Source: Pseudoxanthomonas sp. PXM02
Lineage (GTDB): Bacteria; Pseudomonadota; Gammaproteobacteria; Xanthomonadales; Xanthomonadaceae
Direction of reading: 5' to 3'
Assembly: GCF_014851805.1 (NCBI RefSeq)
Contig: NZ_JACVAK010000002.1
Span: 992,001-1,056,000, forward strand
DNA length: 64,000 nt
In this document: positions 51,470 through 60,172 of the stretch, in pieces
How the letters are laid out: the number at the start of each line of letters is the position of its first letter
Position numbering within the stretch: the first letter of the stretch is position 1
Translations under genes and position numbers: made by a program
The notes under the pieces: model-generated
What the model was told of the DNA's origin: nothing
Seen by the model: the letters and a program-made list of their open reading frames with translations, nothing else
Database searches by the model: none

Positions 51470-51555
51470 GATGGGTTGAGCCGCAGGCGATACCCATCAT
51501 CGCCGCAGCGGACAGTCCACGCGATGGGTATCGCCTTCGGCTCCACCCATCCTAC
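51466..51555. repeat. Long inverted repeat (REP/BIME-like element)
   Basis: Two 33-bp arms (51466-51498 and 51523-51555) are near-perfect inverted copies around a 24-bp centre. The ends are GTAGGATGGGT and ACCCATCCTAC. Elements of this type are scattered in Xanthomonadaceae genomes. It overlaps the stop of the upstream gene and ends 35 bp before the HAD-like gene. Confidence 0.85.
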
Positions 51556-51590
51556 AAATTGCGTCGCCCAACCCAGCGGTCAGGATTGAT

Positions 51591-51890
51591 ATGAAAGAAG
51601 GCATCGTGTTCGTGGACGTGGACGACACCCTTGTCCGCTCCGTAGGCTCCAAACGCATCCCCATGCCCTCGGCTGTTGAAAGAGTCCGTGAGCTTCATCG
51701 CCAAGGCCGTTCGCTCTATCTCTGGAGCTCGGGTGGGGCCGAGTACGCGCGAGCATCTGCCTTGGAGCTGGGCATCGAGGACTGTTTCATTGCGTTCCTT
51801 CCAAAGCCTGATGTCTACCTGGACGATCAGCCCGTCCATGAGTGGCGCTACTGCAGGCATGTGCTGCCCGCGAACGCGGACGACGTCTAG
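51591..51890 (+). CDS. Small HAD-like phosphatase domain protein
   Basis: The 99-residue protein has the core HAD motifs in a minimal frame: DVDDT (Asp9, Asp11) as motif I, WSSGG (Ser46) as motif II, and KPDVYLDD (Lys72, Asp78, Asp79) as motifs III and IV. No cap domain is present. Such short stand-alone HAD proteins may act on nucleotides, sugars or phosphoproteins; the substrate is unknown. Palindromic repeats lie on both sides. Confidence 0.75.
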   Translation: MKEGIVFVDVDDTLVRSVGSKRIPMPSAVERVRELHRQGRSLYLWSSGGAEYARASALELGIEDCFIAFLPKPDVYLDDQPVHEWRYCRHVLPANADDV

Positions 51891-51906
51891 TCCTTGGGTT
51901 CACCTT

Positions 51907-51957
51907 ATGGGTAGACCGGCTACGCCGATGAAAGCCGCTGCGCTCCACCCATCCTAC
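51907..51957. repeat. Degenerate copy of the palindromic repeat
   Basis: ATGGGT (51907-51912) pairs with ACCCAT (51947-51952), and the right end GCTCCACCCATCCTAC matches the right arm of the full repeat at 51466-51555. The left arm is shortened. It lies between the convergent HAD and SGNH genes. Confidence 0.65.
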
Positions 51958-51973
51958 GAAGCCGCGTAGCACC

Positions 51974-52867
51974 TCACCCCAACTTGATCTCCAGCTTCGC
52001 CCGCATCTGCTGACGGAACTTGGTCGCCAGCGCCGCGAATCCAGCGCCGGTCGGATGCATCTCGTCGAACCACTGGTTGCTGCTGGTCAGCACGCCACGC
52101 AGGTCGACGAAGTCGAAGACCTTGCCGGTAGTGCGGTCGTCGCGCAGCGGCACCAGCACGTGGTCGACGAAGCCGTCGATCAGCAGGCGGGCGAATTCGC
52201 GTTGCTGTTCGATCCGCGGCAGCACGTGCGCCACCTTGTTGCCGATCCATGGGCCGACGCCCTTCTTCAACAGCGCCGCCGCGCCCAGGTTGCCCAGCGT
52301 CAGCTGCGCAGGCCGGCCCAGCTCGCGCGGGTAGTCGTAGGTGTGCGCGAGGATCGGGGTGTTCGGCCGGATGGCCTGGAACGCGGTGACGAAGGCGCGG
52401 TAGCGGTCCAGCACCTCCGCGTAGCGTCCGGTATCGACCACGCGCTGGAAGGCGGCGGCAGGACTCATGGGCGTGGCGCCGCGGAACGTGGTCTGCAAGA
52501 AGCTGTCGACAAAATCATTGCCGCCGGCGCTGATCAGCACCAGGTCGAACTCGAAGCCGCGATACCACGTCGATAGATCACGGATGCCGCGCGCGGTGAA
52601 CATGTCCACCGCCAGGTCGCCGCTGTCCTCGGTGCGGAAGAACAGGCCGCCGGCACCGAACAGCGGCACGCCTTTCCTCTCGTCTTCCGGCGCCGGGAAC
52701 ACCAGCCAGTCCAGCAGGTTCATCGACAGCGGCGTGGAGAACCACGAATCGCCTTCGCAGAACACGATGGGCGTGGAAGCGAAGGCAGCGGGCTTGCGGG
52801 CGAGGGCGCGGTACAGCGTGCGGAATTCGCCGCGGCGGGTGGTCATCAATGACTGCGAAGCGGGCAT
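51974..52867 (-). CDS. SGNH/GDSL-type hydrolase
   Basis: The 297-residue protein has the SGNH blocks: GDSW (Asp40, Ser41) as block I, SAGGNDF as block III with the oxyanion Asn, and DEMHPTGAGF as block V with the catalytic Asp and His. It lacks a signal peptide, so it is probably cytoplasmic. The family includes esterases, lipases and acyl-transfer enzymes; the substrate is unknown. The start at 52867 is supported by an AGGAG ribosome-binding site seven bases upstream. Confidence 0.85.
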   Translation of the reverse strand: MPASQSLMTTRRGEFRTLYRALARKPAAFASTPIVFCEGDSWFSTPLSMNLLDWLVFPAPEDERKGVPLFGAGGLFFRTEDSGDLAVDMFTARGIRDLSTWYRGFEFDLVLISAGGNDFVDSFLQTTFRGATPMSPAAAFQRVVDTGRYAEVLDRYRAFVTAFQAIRPNTPILAHTYDYPRELGRPAQLTLGNLGAAALLKKGVGPWIGNKVAHVLPRIEQQREFARLLIDGFVDHVLVPLRDDRTTGKVFDFVDLRGVLTSSNQWFDEMHPTGAGFAALATKFRQQMRAKLEIKLG

Positions 52868-53105
52868 CGCGTAACTCCTGTTGTCGGGATCCCCTTATCG
52901 GATCAACGCACTTGATGGGCGAGGGCGGCCGCCGCGAGAAGAATGGCATTGCGATGCGGGACAAACGTGTCATGTCGGTGTTGCCTGTCTCCACCCGCCG
53001 ATCGCGGTTCAGCGGGTGCTGTTTGACCGTGTTCCCGTTCGAACGGAATACTCTCCGTGCACGAGCGTCCACCGGGACGCGTGATCAGGGTGTCAGGGAG
53101 AGGGG

Positions 53106-53471
53106 ATGGACCGGAAGTCGATCGTCCTGGTGGCGGGTGCGGTGCTGGCGCTGGTGGCGGGCATGGCCGCCCAGTATTTCTATCCGACCGCAGAGAGCAG
53201 TCCGGTGGACGTGGTGGTCACCCTGCTCGGTGCGCTGCTGGTCTTTTCCTGGTATCACTTCGACAGCACCCGGGCGGGCTACCGCCGCAGCAAGGGGCTG
53301 AACATCGCGGTCATCCTGATCGCCATCATTGCGCTTCCCTACTACTTCTTCCGCTCCCGTGGTGCGAAGCGCGGACTGGTCGCGACGGGCCTGTTCCTGG
53401 TGACGCTCCTGGCATTCGGCCTGTTGAGCTTCGTGGGTCAGTTGATCGTGCATTTCGGCTTCCAGCGCTGA
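53106..53471 (+). CDS. Small inner-membrane protein
   Basis: The 121-residue protein has four hydrophobic segments (about 5-26, 33-50, 65-82 and 88-112) with basic loops (RRSKG, RSRGAKRG), so it is an integral inner-membrane protein. The ATG at 53106 follows AGGGAGAGGGG. I do not recognise the family. Confidence 0.7.
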   Translation: MDRKSIVLVAGAVLALVAGMAAQYFYPTAESSPVDVVVTLLGALLVFSWYHFDSTRAGYRRSKGLNIAVILIAIIALPYYFFRSRGAKRGLVATGLFLVTLLAFGLLSFVGQLIVHFGFQR

Positions 53472-53489
53472 AGCGCAGGCCGGCGCGCA

Positions 53490-53790
53490 GGCAGGAAAGA
53501 TTTGCCGGCGACACTCCGATTCCCGGCCTCGACATGCGCGAGCCTTGCGCGCGAGTCTTTCGATCTTGCGCGCAAGCTGCTGGGTGTTGCGGTGCGAGCC
53601 GCCAAGACTCGGCCGCAAGTCTTCGAGGGTCGGCCGCAAGTCCCGGAGACTCGCGCTTCTCACATTGAGGCTCGTCCGCGACTCGCCGGGGCTTGCCGCG
53701 ACAAGCCTCGTCGCCTTGCGCGCGAGGCTCAGGGTGTTGCCGGCGACTCTCCGGGGCTTGCGCGCAAGACGTCGGGGGTGGAGGCCGGCA
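53490..53790. repeat. Non-coding tract of degenerate short repeats
   Basis: This stretch between two genes is full of variants of short palindromic words. CTTGCGCGCAAG occurs twice (53565-53576 and 53757-53768), with near matches at about 53544 and 53714. GGCCGCAAGTC occurs twice (53611 and 53631), GGTGTTGC twice, and GGCGACxCTCCG twice. The spacing is irregular at about 20-25 bp. Frames on both strands give low-complexity Leu/Ala/Arg repeats and no credible gene. The rest of the 486-bp gap holds nothing else I can name. Confidence 0.6.
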
Positions 53791-53957
53791 TTCCGAGGCT
53801 TGCCGAAGGGTATTTCCCGGCCCGCGGTGGGCCCGCGGACGTGGCCCATGACGCGATCCGGGCGGTTCACGGAAGTCACAACGACTTCCGGCAGGGGTAG
53901 GGGGCCGCCCGCGGTGCTATCTAGTCACGTTCCTGACCGATGCTGGGGAGCACTCGC

Positions 53958-55100
53958 ATGACCACCCGTCGTGACCTGTTCAAGCTGGGCGCGCTGGCCG
54001 CGGCCGCCGCCGCACTGCCGTCGTTCGCCTCCGCCGCCAATGAAGCGAAGCCGGTCGGCAAGGCGGCCAAGCCGCTGAACATCCTGATCCTCGGCGGCAC
54101 CGGCTTCACCGGCCCGTTCCAGGTCGAGTACGCGCTGAAGCGCGGCCACAAGGTCACCCTGTTCAACCGCGGCAAGCGGCCGTCGCCGGAGTGGCCGGCC
54201 GATGTCGAACAGCTGCATGGCGACCGCAACACCGGCGACCTGTCCGCGCTGAAGGGCCGCAAGTGGGACGTCTGCATCGACAACCCCACCAGCCTGCCGT
54301 TCTGGGTGCGCGATGCCGGCAAGGTGCTGAAGGGCAACGTGGGGCACTACCTCTTCATCTCCACCATTTCGGTGTATGCCGACGGCAGCAAGCCCGGCAT
54401 CACCGAGACCTCGGCGCTGGCGCAGTACAAGGGCAAGGACGCGATGGCGGAAACGCAGGAATCGCTGCGTGCCGACATCGGCAACCTGTATGGCCCGCTG
54501 AAGGCGCTGAGCGAAGCCGAGGCGCACAAGCAGTTCGGCAAGAACGTCACCATCGTGCGGCCGGGTTACATCGTCGGCCCGCGCGACGAGACCGACCGCT
54601 TCACCTACTGGCCGCACCGCGTGGCGCAGGGCGGCGAGATCCTGGTGCCGGGCGATGGCAACGACCCCATCCAGATCATCGACGGCCGCGACCTGGGCGA
54701 GTGGATGATCCGGTTGGCCGAAGCGAAGACCACCGGCGTCTTCAACGCCTGCGGCCCGGATTACACGCTGTCGATGGACGCCATGCTGCACGGCTGCCAG
54801 GCCGTCACCGGCGGCGGCATGACGCTGACGCACGTGACGCCGAAATTCCTGGAAGAGCAGGAGGTCGGCCTGCCGATCTGGGTGCCGTCCAAGGACAGCG
54901 AGTACGCCGGCTATGGGTCTGTCAGCAACCAGCGTGCGATCGCCGCCGGCCTGACCTTCCGCCCGCTGGCGACCACGGTGCAGGATTTGCTGGCGTGGTT
55001 CCGCAGCCTGCCCGCCGAGCGCCAGGCCAAGCTCAATGCGGGCATCACCCGCGAGAAGGAAACCGAACTGCTGAAGGCGTGGCACGCGCGCGGCGCGTGA
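53958..55100 (+). CDS. Tat-exported NAD-dependent epimerase/dehydratase-like protein
   Basis: The 380-residue protein begins with a twin-arginine signal (TTRRDLFKLGA, then an Ala-rich helix to about residue 26). A Rossmann domain follows with the loop GGTGFTG (46-52) and a YGPLK motif in the catalytic place of extended SDR enzymes. The middle contains VRPGYIVGPRDETDRF, typical of sugar-epimerase-like proteins. Tat export of a cofactor-binding SDR implies it folds and binds NAD before crossing to the periplasm. ATG 53958 is chosen because GGGGAG precedes it; ATG 53940 adds six residues. Substrate unknown. Confidence 0.83.
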   Translation: MTTRRDLFKLGALAAAAAALPSFASAANEAKPVGKAAKPLNILILGGTGFTGPFQVEYALKRGHKVTLFNRGKRPSPEWPADVEQLHGDRNTGDLSALKGRKWDVCIDNPTSLPFWVRDAGKVLKGNVGHYLFISTISVYADGSKPGITETSALAQYKGKDAMAETQESLRADIGNLYGPLKALSEAEAHKQFGKNVTIVRPGYIVGPRDETDRFTYWPHRVAQGGEILVPGDGNDPIQIIDGRDLGEWMIRLAEAKTTGVFNACGPDYTLSMDAMLHGCQAVTGGGMTLTHVTPKFLEEQEVGLPIWVPSKDSEYAGYGSVSNQRAIAAGLTFRPLATTVQDLLAWFRSLPAERQAKLNAGITREKETELLKAWHARGA

Positions 55101-55130
55101 CGGCACTTCTGTCTTGGTAAGGGGAGCGCG

Positions 55131-56618
55131 TCAGCGCTCCCGTCGTACCAGCATGCGGTCCACCGGACCGCGGCGCTGCCAGTCGGGCACCACGCGTTGG
55201 TCGGACCCGACGGTGGCCGGCGTGGCCGCCGACGATCCGGCCGGCACGAGCAGTGCGGGAATCGGTGCGGCGACCGTGGCCCGGCTCGACGCCGTGGGCG
55301 TCAGGTCGGTGCCCTGCATGATGCCGAGCGGCGCATAGCCGGTGTAACCGGGGAAGACCTGGCTGAGGTTGGCGTTGCCCATGCGGCGGATCAGGATCTC
55401 CGACATCACGCGGCGGTAGTCGGTGGTCACTGGCACGTCGCCGAAGGTGGGCGACAGCGTTTCCGGATTCAGGCCGGGCCAGCTGCCGTAGAAGCGGCGG
55501 CCGTTCACCGGGCCACCGAGCACCAGCATCGGGTTGCCGTAACCATGGTCGGTGCCGCCATTGGCGTTCGCCCGCACGCGGCGGCCGAACTCCGACTGCA
55601 CCACCACCGTCACGCGTGCCATTTCGCCGGTGCCGTTGAGTTCGGCGTAGAACGCGGCGAGGGCGGCCGACAGTTCGTTGATCTTGTTCTGGTAGTAGTG
55701 GTAACCGCTGCCGGCCGTGCCCTGGCCTTCATGGGTATCCCAACCGCCCAGGTCCAGCGTGGCGTAGCGCAGGCCCAGGTTGAAGCGGATGGTCTGCGCG
55801 ATGGTCCACAGCTGCTGCGCGAAGTTGCCCGTCGGCCAGCTGGCGGGCAGGCTGGCGTAGCCCTGCTGGCCGATCAGGCGCAGCGCACCATCGGCGCTGC
55901 GGCCGCTGCTCTCCATGCCGGTCTGGCCATTCCACAGCGAGGCCACCGTTTCGGCCACGCCGCGGAAACCGGCGGGGGAATCGGCGCGCGTGCGCTGCCA
56001 GCTCCACGCCGTGGTGTTGAGCGAGAAGTCGGAGGGACTGCTCATCGTCATCGCCTCGACCGCGCCCATCAGGCCGGCCGGCTGCGTACCGCCCACGCCC
56101 AGGGCGGGCAGGGTGCCGGTGCCGCTGGGTCGCGTCTCCCAGGCGCGCGTCATCCAGCCCGACGGCGAGCCGTACTTCCCGGGTGTTCCCAGGTCGATGT
56201 ACAACTGCGCGTCGAAGTGGCTGCGCGTCACCGTGGTCGCCATGCCGCAGGCATGCACGATGGCCATCTTGCCGTCGTTCCACAGGTCGCGCAGGCCGGT
56301 GGCCGAGGGATGCAGGCCGAAGCCGGTGGCACTGCCGCCGGACAGCGTCAGCGGCAGCGCGCCATAGGCGCCGCTGGTCTCGATCTTCAGGCTGGGACGC
56401 GCTTCTTCGTAGAAGCCGCGGTCCGCGCCGTCGACCGGCACCACCAGGTTCAGGCCATCCAGGCCGCCGCGCAGGAACAGGTGCACGACGGTGTCGTAGT
56501 TGTTGACGGCAGCGTCGACGGGGTCGGCGAACATCAGGCTGCCGCCGGCGGTGCCGACGATGGCGGCCGCGCCGCAGCCTTTGACGAATTCGCGTCGGGT
56601 CAGTCGGAAGTCGGTCAT
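55131..56618 (-). CDS. Tat-exported DUF1501 protein
   Basis: The 495-residue protein has a twin-arginine signal (LTRREFVKG, Arg8-Arg9, then a hydrophobic stretch to about residue 36). DUF1501 features follow: HLFLRGGLDGLNLVVP, the DTHEGQG segment, and VVQSEFGRRVRANANGGTDHGYGNPMLVLGG. The family is related to the alkaline-phosphatase/sulfatase fold and is usually encoded next to DUF1800, as here (7 bp apart). Its activity is not established. The window's gene order makes it the second gene of the minus-strand pair. Confidence 0.88.
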   Translation of the reverse strand: MTDFRLTRREFVKGCGAAAIVGTAGGSLMFADPVDAAVNNYDTVVHLFLRGGLDGLNLVVPVDGADRGFYEEARPSLKIETSGAYGALPLTLSGGSATGFGLHPSATGLRDLWNDGKMAIVHACGMATTVTRSHFDAQLYIDLGTPGKYGSPSGWMTRAWETRPSGTGTLPALGVGGTQPAGLMGAVEAMTMSSPSDFSLNTTAWSWQRTRADSPAGFRGVAETVASLWNGQTGMESSGRSADGALRLIGQQGYASLPASWPTGNFAQQLWTIAQTIRFNLGLRYATLDLGGWDTHEGQGTAGSGYHYYQNKINELSAALAAFYAELNGTGEMARVTVVVQSEFGRRVRANANGGTDHGYGNPMLVLGGPVNGRRFYGSWPGLNPETLSPTFGDVPVTTDYRRVMSEILIRRMGNANLSQVFPGYTGYAPLGIMQGTDLTPTASSRATVAAPIPALLVPAGSSAATPATVGSDQRVVPDWQRRGPVDRMLVRRER

Positions 56619-56625
56619 CGGGGCC

Positions 56626-58500
56626 TCAGCGGCTCAGGAATTCGGGAGTCATCAGGATCAGCGCCACCACGCTGCGCAGGCGCTCGTGGTTGTAGTGCCG
56701 CTTCAGGTCGCCGGCCTGCCAGGCGTTGTTGTCGGCGATGACGTAGGTGTCGGGATCACCGTTCTGCGCCATGAAGGCGACCAGTGCCTGCTTGCGTGCC
56801 GCCTCGGGCTGGTAGCCGAGGATGCGCGTGCACCAGAAGGTCACCAGCCGGCTCGCCGTCCAGTTCGCCGTTGGCACGCCGGCGCGCGTGGTGTCGACGA
56901 TCGGGTGCAGCGGCACGTCGTTGTCCTTGCTCTCGGTCAGCCAGCCCAGCAGGCGCCAGGTCATCGCATACGAGTTGGAGCCGGACCAGGCCAGGCCGGT
57001 GTCGGGGTAGCCATTCGGCGCCGGCCAGTTGTACGGCGTGTGGCCGGTGAAGCCGTACAGCCACATGAAGTCGCCGCTGCGGCCATGGTCCAGGCGGATC
57101 GTCCAGTCGCCGCCGAGCGTGCGCATCGCGGCGACGGCGGCATCGAACGGGCGGCGGTTCTTCTGGCCGAAGCTGTTGAACAGATCATCGGACGTCAGGA
57201 TGTGGCGCAGCACCAGCTCGATCTGGTTCGACGCGCGCCAGTTGGCGCGGAAGATCGCCGCGGCGCTGTCGATCAGCGCCTGCTTCGGCGTATCGCTGAT
57301 GAAGCGGCGGATCAGCTTCTTGCAGATGAACTTGGCCACGCGCGGATGGCTGGCCAGCCGATCCAGGACGTCACGACCGTCCTTCAGGGCGGGCTGTTCG
57401 GGGTAGATCAGCATGCCGAGCAGGAACTTCGGGCCGGCGTCGTGCCACGACTGCCGGTAGACGAAGGTGCCGTCGTTCTCCGAGGGGAACTGCCAGTGGC
57501 CGTTCTTGGCCGACCAGCCGGTGAACGCGGCCGAGGTCTCGTACACGTCGATGTCGGTATAGCCGATCGGATAGCTGGGGTCTTCCGGGCACGGCGGCAC
57601 CTGGAACGGATCCATGAAGCCCAGGTAGTTCTCGGCGCCGAAGGTGTGCAACTCCAGCAGTTCGCGCGCGAAGTTCTCGTTCGGGCCCGAGCGCGAGTTG
57701 TTGATGTTGTCCAGGTAGTAGAGCATCGCCGTGCTCTTGGCGACCTCCTCCAGCATGGCGCGGAAGTTGCCCTTGGCATGGGCGCGGATCACGTCGCGGT
57801 CGTAGTGCGCGAACACCGGGCCGGTGCTGAAGTCGTTGCCCAGCACGTTGAAATGGTCGTGCCAGAAGTTGACCAGCACCTCGCGCAACTGGCGGCGCGA
57901 GTACACGGCACGCACGAATGCGGCACGCTGCACTTCGTTGGCCGGGCGGATGCGGATGCTGTATTCCGGATCGGCCACCACGTGGTCGGCCCACAGCTGC
58001 GTCAGCGATTTGCCCAGCGTGGTGTAACCGGCGGTCGTCAGGCGGTTGGTGACGGCATTGTCGTCAATCGCGTCCCAGTCGAGCTGCCAGTCCACGTAGT
58101 TCGCCAGTCGCTGCGCGTCGGTGCTGCCCAGCGCGTTGAACTCGGCGACGGTCGTGGTGGTGGCACCGTAGCTCAGGTGGTTGAGGACGCGCACCGCGAA
58201 CGGAGGCGGCGCCATCGTCACCAGTTGCGGATTCGAATGACCCTGCATCGTGCGGCCGCCGCTCTGCGCGGCGACGGCCTGCGGTGCCGGCGTGGTGTCC
58301 TTGGGGGTGGCGCGCTCGCCGCCCTTCCAGCCGTACAGGCGGTTCAGTCGTTGGCGGACCTGGGTATCGAGATTGGGCAGTGCAGCCTGCCGTGGTCTCG
58401 CCGGGACCTGGGCGTCGAGGCGGGCACGCGTGCCGACGGTCTTGCGCCGCCATTGGCCGCGCGCGAAAAGCCGACGCCACGGGACGGTGTAGTACGCCAT
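56626..58500 (-). CDS. DUF1800 protein
   Basis: The 624-residue protein carries the DUF1800 motifs LREVLVNFWHDHFNV and NENFARELLELHTFG and a C-terminal LVALILMTPEFL-like end. The N-terminal 90 residues are basic and Pro/Ala-rich, and I see no normal signal peptide, although the DUF1501 partner has a Tat signal. It is the first gene of the pair. Function unknown. Confidence 0.88.
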   Translation of the reverse strand: MAYYTVPWRRLFARGQWRRKTVGTRARLDAQVPARPRQAALPNLDTQVRQRLNRLYGWKGGERATPKDTTPAPQAVAAQSGGRTMQGHSNPQLVTMAPPPFAVRVLNHLSYGATTTTVAEFNALGSTDAQRLANYVDWQLDWDAIDDNAVTNRLTTAGYTTLGKSLTQLWADHVVADPEYSIRIRPANEVQRAAFVRAVYSRRQLREVLVNFWHDHFNVLGNDFSTGPVFAHYDRDVIRAHAKGNFRAMLEEVAKSTAMLYYLDNINNSRSGPNENFARELLELHTFGAENYLGFMDPFQVPPCPEDPSYPIGYTDIDVYETSAAFTGWSAKNGHWQFPSENDGTFVYRQSWHDAGPKFLLGMLIYPEQPALKDGRDVLDRLASHPRVAKFICKKLIRRFISDTPKQALIDSAAAIFRANWRASNQIELVLRHILTSDDLFNSFGQKNRRPFDAAVAAMRTLGGDWTIRLDHGRSGDFMWLYGFTGHTPYNWPAPNGYPDTGLAWSGSNSYAMTWRLLGWLTESKDNDVPLHPIVDTTRAGVPTANWTASRLVTFWCTRILGYQPEAARKQALVAFMAQNGDPDTYVIADNNAWQAGDLKRHYNHERLRSVVALILMTPEFLSR

Positions 58501-58598
58501 GCGGATTTCCCTGACTTCCCCGGAATGCGGGAAGTATTGGGCATGAGCAGCACGCGGTTTGCGACCGCGCGCACAGGCCGGTCACGCCATTGGGCGGC

Positions 58599-60002
58599 TC
58601 AGACCCAACCTGTGGCGTAGAACACACCGATGATGACGAACACCGCGGTGGTCTTGATCAGGGTGATGGCGAAGATGTCCTTGTAGGACTGCCGGTGGCT
58701 GAGGCCGGTCACGGCCAGCAGGGTGATCACCGCCCCGTTGTGGGGCAGGGTGTCCATGCCGCCGGAGGCCATCGACGCCACGCGGTGCAGCACGTCCATC
58801 GGGATGCCCGCCGCATTGGCGTTGGCGATGAAACTGTCGGCCATCGCCGCCAGCGCGATGCTCATGCCGCCCGATGCCGAGCCGGTGATGCCGGCCAGCG
58901 CGGTGACCGAGATGGCCTCGTTCACCAGTGGATTCGGGATGGCCTGCAGCGCGTTGGCGACCACCAGGAAGCCGGGCAGGGCGGCGATGACGGCACCGAA
59001 CCCATACTCCGAGGCCGTGTTCATCGAGGCCAGCAGTGCGCCGCCGATGGCGCTCTTGGTGCCTTCGGCGAAGCTGGCGAGCACCGGCTTCCACGCGAAC
59101 AGGATGACCGAGGCGATGCCGACCAGCAGCGCGCCCTGCACGGCCCAGATGGCCGCGACCTTGGAGACTTCCTGCACCACCGGCGCCGGATTGCCGATCA
59201 CCGCGGGCACGAACGACTGGCTTTCGCCGTAGAAGCCGGGAATCCAGCGGGTGAACAGGAAGTTGGCCACGCCGACCAGCAGCAGCGGCAAGATCGCCAC
59301 CAGCGGATGGGCGAGCTTGTCGCCCTTGAAGGGTTCGGGCTCGTTGCGCAGTTCGTCGGTGCCGGCATAGCCCTCGCCATTGCGCGCGGCCACGCGGCGC
59401 CGCCATTCCAGGTAGCTCATGCCGACGATCAGGATGAACACGCCGCCCAGCGTGCCCAGCACCGGCGCGGCCCAGCCGGTGGTGCCGAAGAACGAAGTGG
59501 GGATGATGTTCTGGATCTGCGGCGTGCCCGGCAGTGCGTCCATGGTGAAGGTGAAGGCACCCAGCGCGATCGTGCCCGGCACCAACCGCTTGGGGATGTC
59601 GCTCTGGCGGAACAGTTCCGCCGCGAACGGATACACCGCGAACACCACCACGAACAGCGACACGCCGCCGTAGGTCAGCAGCGCGCACACCAGCACGATC
59701 GACAGCATGGCGCGCTGCGCGCCGACCACCTTGATGGTCGCGGCGACGATCGCCTTGGAGAAGCCGGACACCTCGATCAGCTTGCCGAACACCGCGCCCA
59801 GCAGGAACACGGGGAAATACAGCTTCAGGAAGCCGACCATCTTGTCCATGAACAGGCCGGTGAACATCGGCGCGACCAGCGATGGATCGGTCAGCAGCAC
59901 CGCGCCCAGCGCCGCGATGGGCGCGAACAGGATGACGCTGTAGCCGCGGTAGGCCACGAACATCAGGAAGCACAGCGCGGCCAGCACGATCAGGAACGAC
60001 AT
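58599..60002 (-). CDS. GntP-family permease
   Basis: The 467-residue inner-membrane protein has about 12-14 helices and GntP-like features: the opening FLIVLAALCFLMFVAYRGYSVILFAPIAAL, GGVSLFVVVFAVYPFAAELFR, and ITGSASGGMSIALAAM. GntP relatives import gluconate, hydroxybutyrate or similar small organic acids with protons. It is divergent from the TonB-dependent receptor gene across 170 bp, so they may share control and substrate class. Confidence 0.87.
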   Translation of the reverse strand: MSFLIVLAALCFLMFVAYRGYSVILFAPIAALGAVLLTDPSLVAPMFTGLFMDKMVGFLKLYFPVFLLGAVFGKLIEVSGFSKAIVAATIKVVGAQRAMLSIVLVCALLTYGGVSLFVVVFAVYPFAAELFRQSDIPKRLVPGTIALGAFTFTMDALPGTPQIQNIIPTSFFGTTGWAAPVLGTLGGVFILIVGMSYLEWRRRVAARNGEGYAGTDELRNEPEPFKGDKLAHPLVAILPLLLVGVANFLFTRWIPGFYGESQSFVPAVIGNPAPVVQEVSKVAAIWAVQGALLVGIASVILFAWKPVLASFAEGTKSAIGGALLASMNTASEYGFGAVIAALPGFLVVANALQAIPNPLVNEAISVTALAGITGSASGGMSIALAAMADSFIANANAAGIPMDVLHRVASMASGGMDTLPHNGAVITLLAVTGLSHRQSYKDIFAITLIKTTAVFVIIGVFYATGWV

Positions 60003-60172
60003 CCACCACTCCTCGGCCTGGGCCGGTTTCAGTGCGGCGAGTATCGGCAGCGGCGCGCCGCCCGTCCCACTGTACGAAGGTACGATGCCGTCCGCGCGGC
60101 CCGCCCCCTAGTGTTCGCTTCAATCGGCGGCATCCGTCCGCCGCCAACGTCATACCCGGGAGGGGGAGACCC

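Noticed and set aside
53490..53790. CRISPR array
   Set aside because: Repeats are short, variable and irregularly spaced, with no constant repeat-spacer pattern and no cas genes nearby.
53085..53879. A 264-codon minus-strand gene across the degenerate repeats
   Set aside because: It overlaps the small membrane protein gene and reads as LARK-type low-complexity repeats. No ribosome-binding site or homologous motif is visible.
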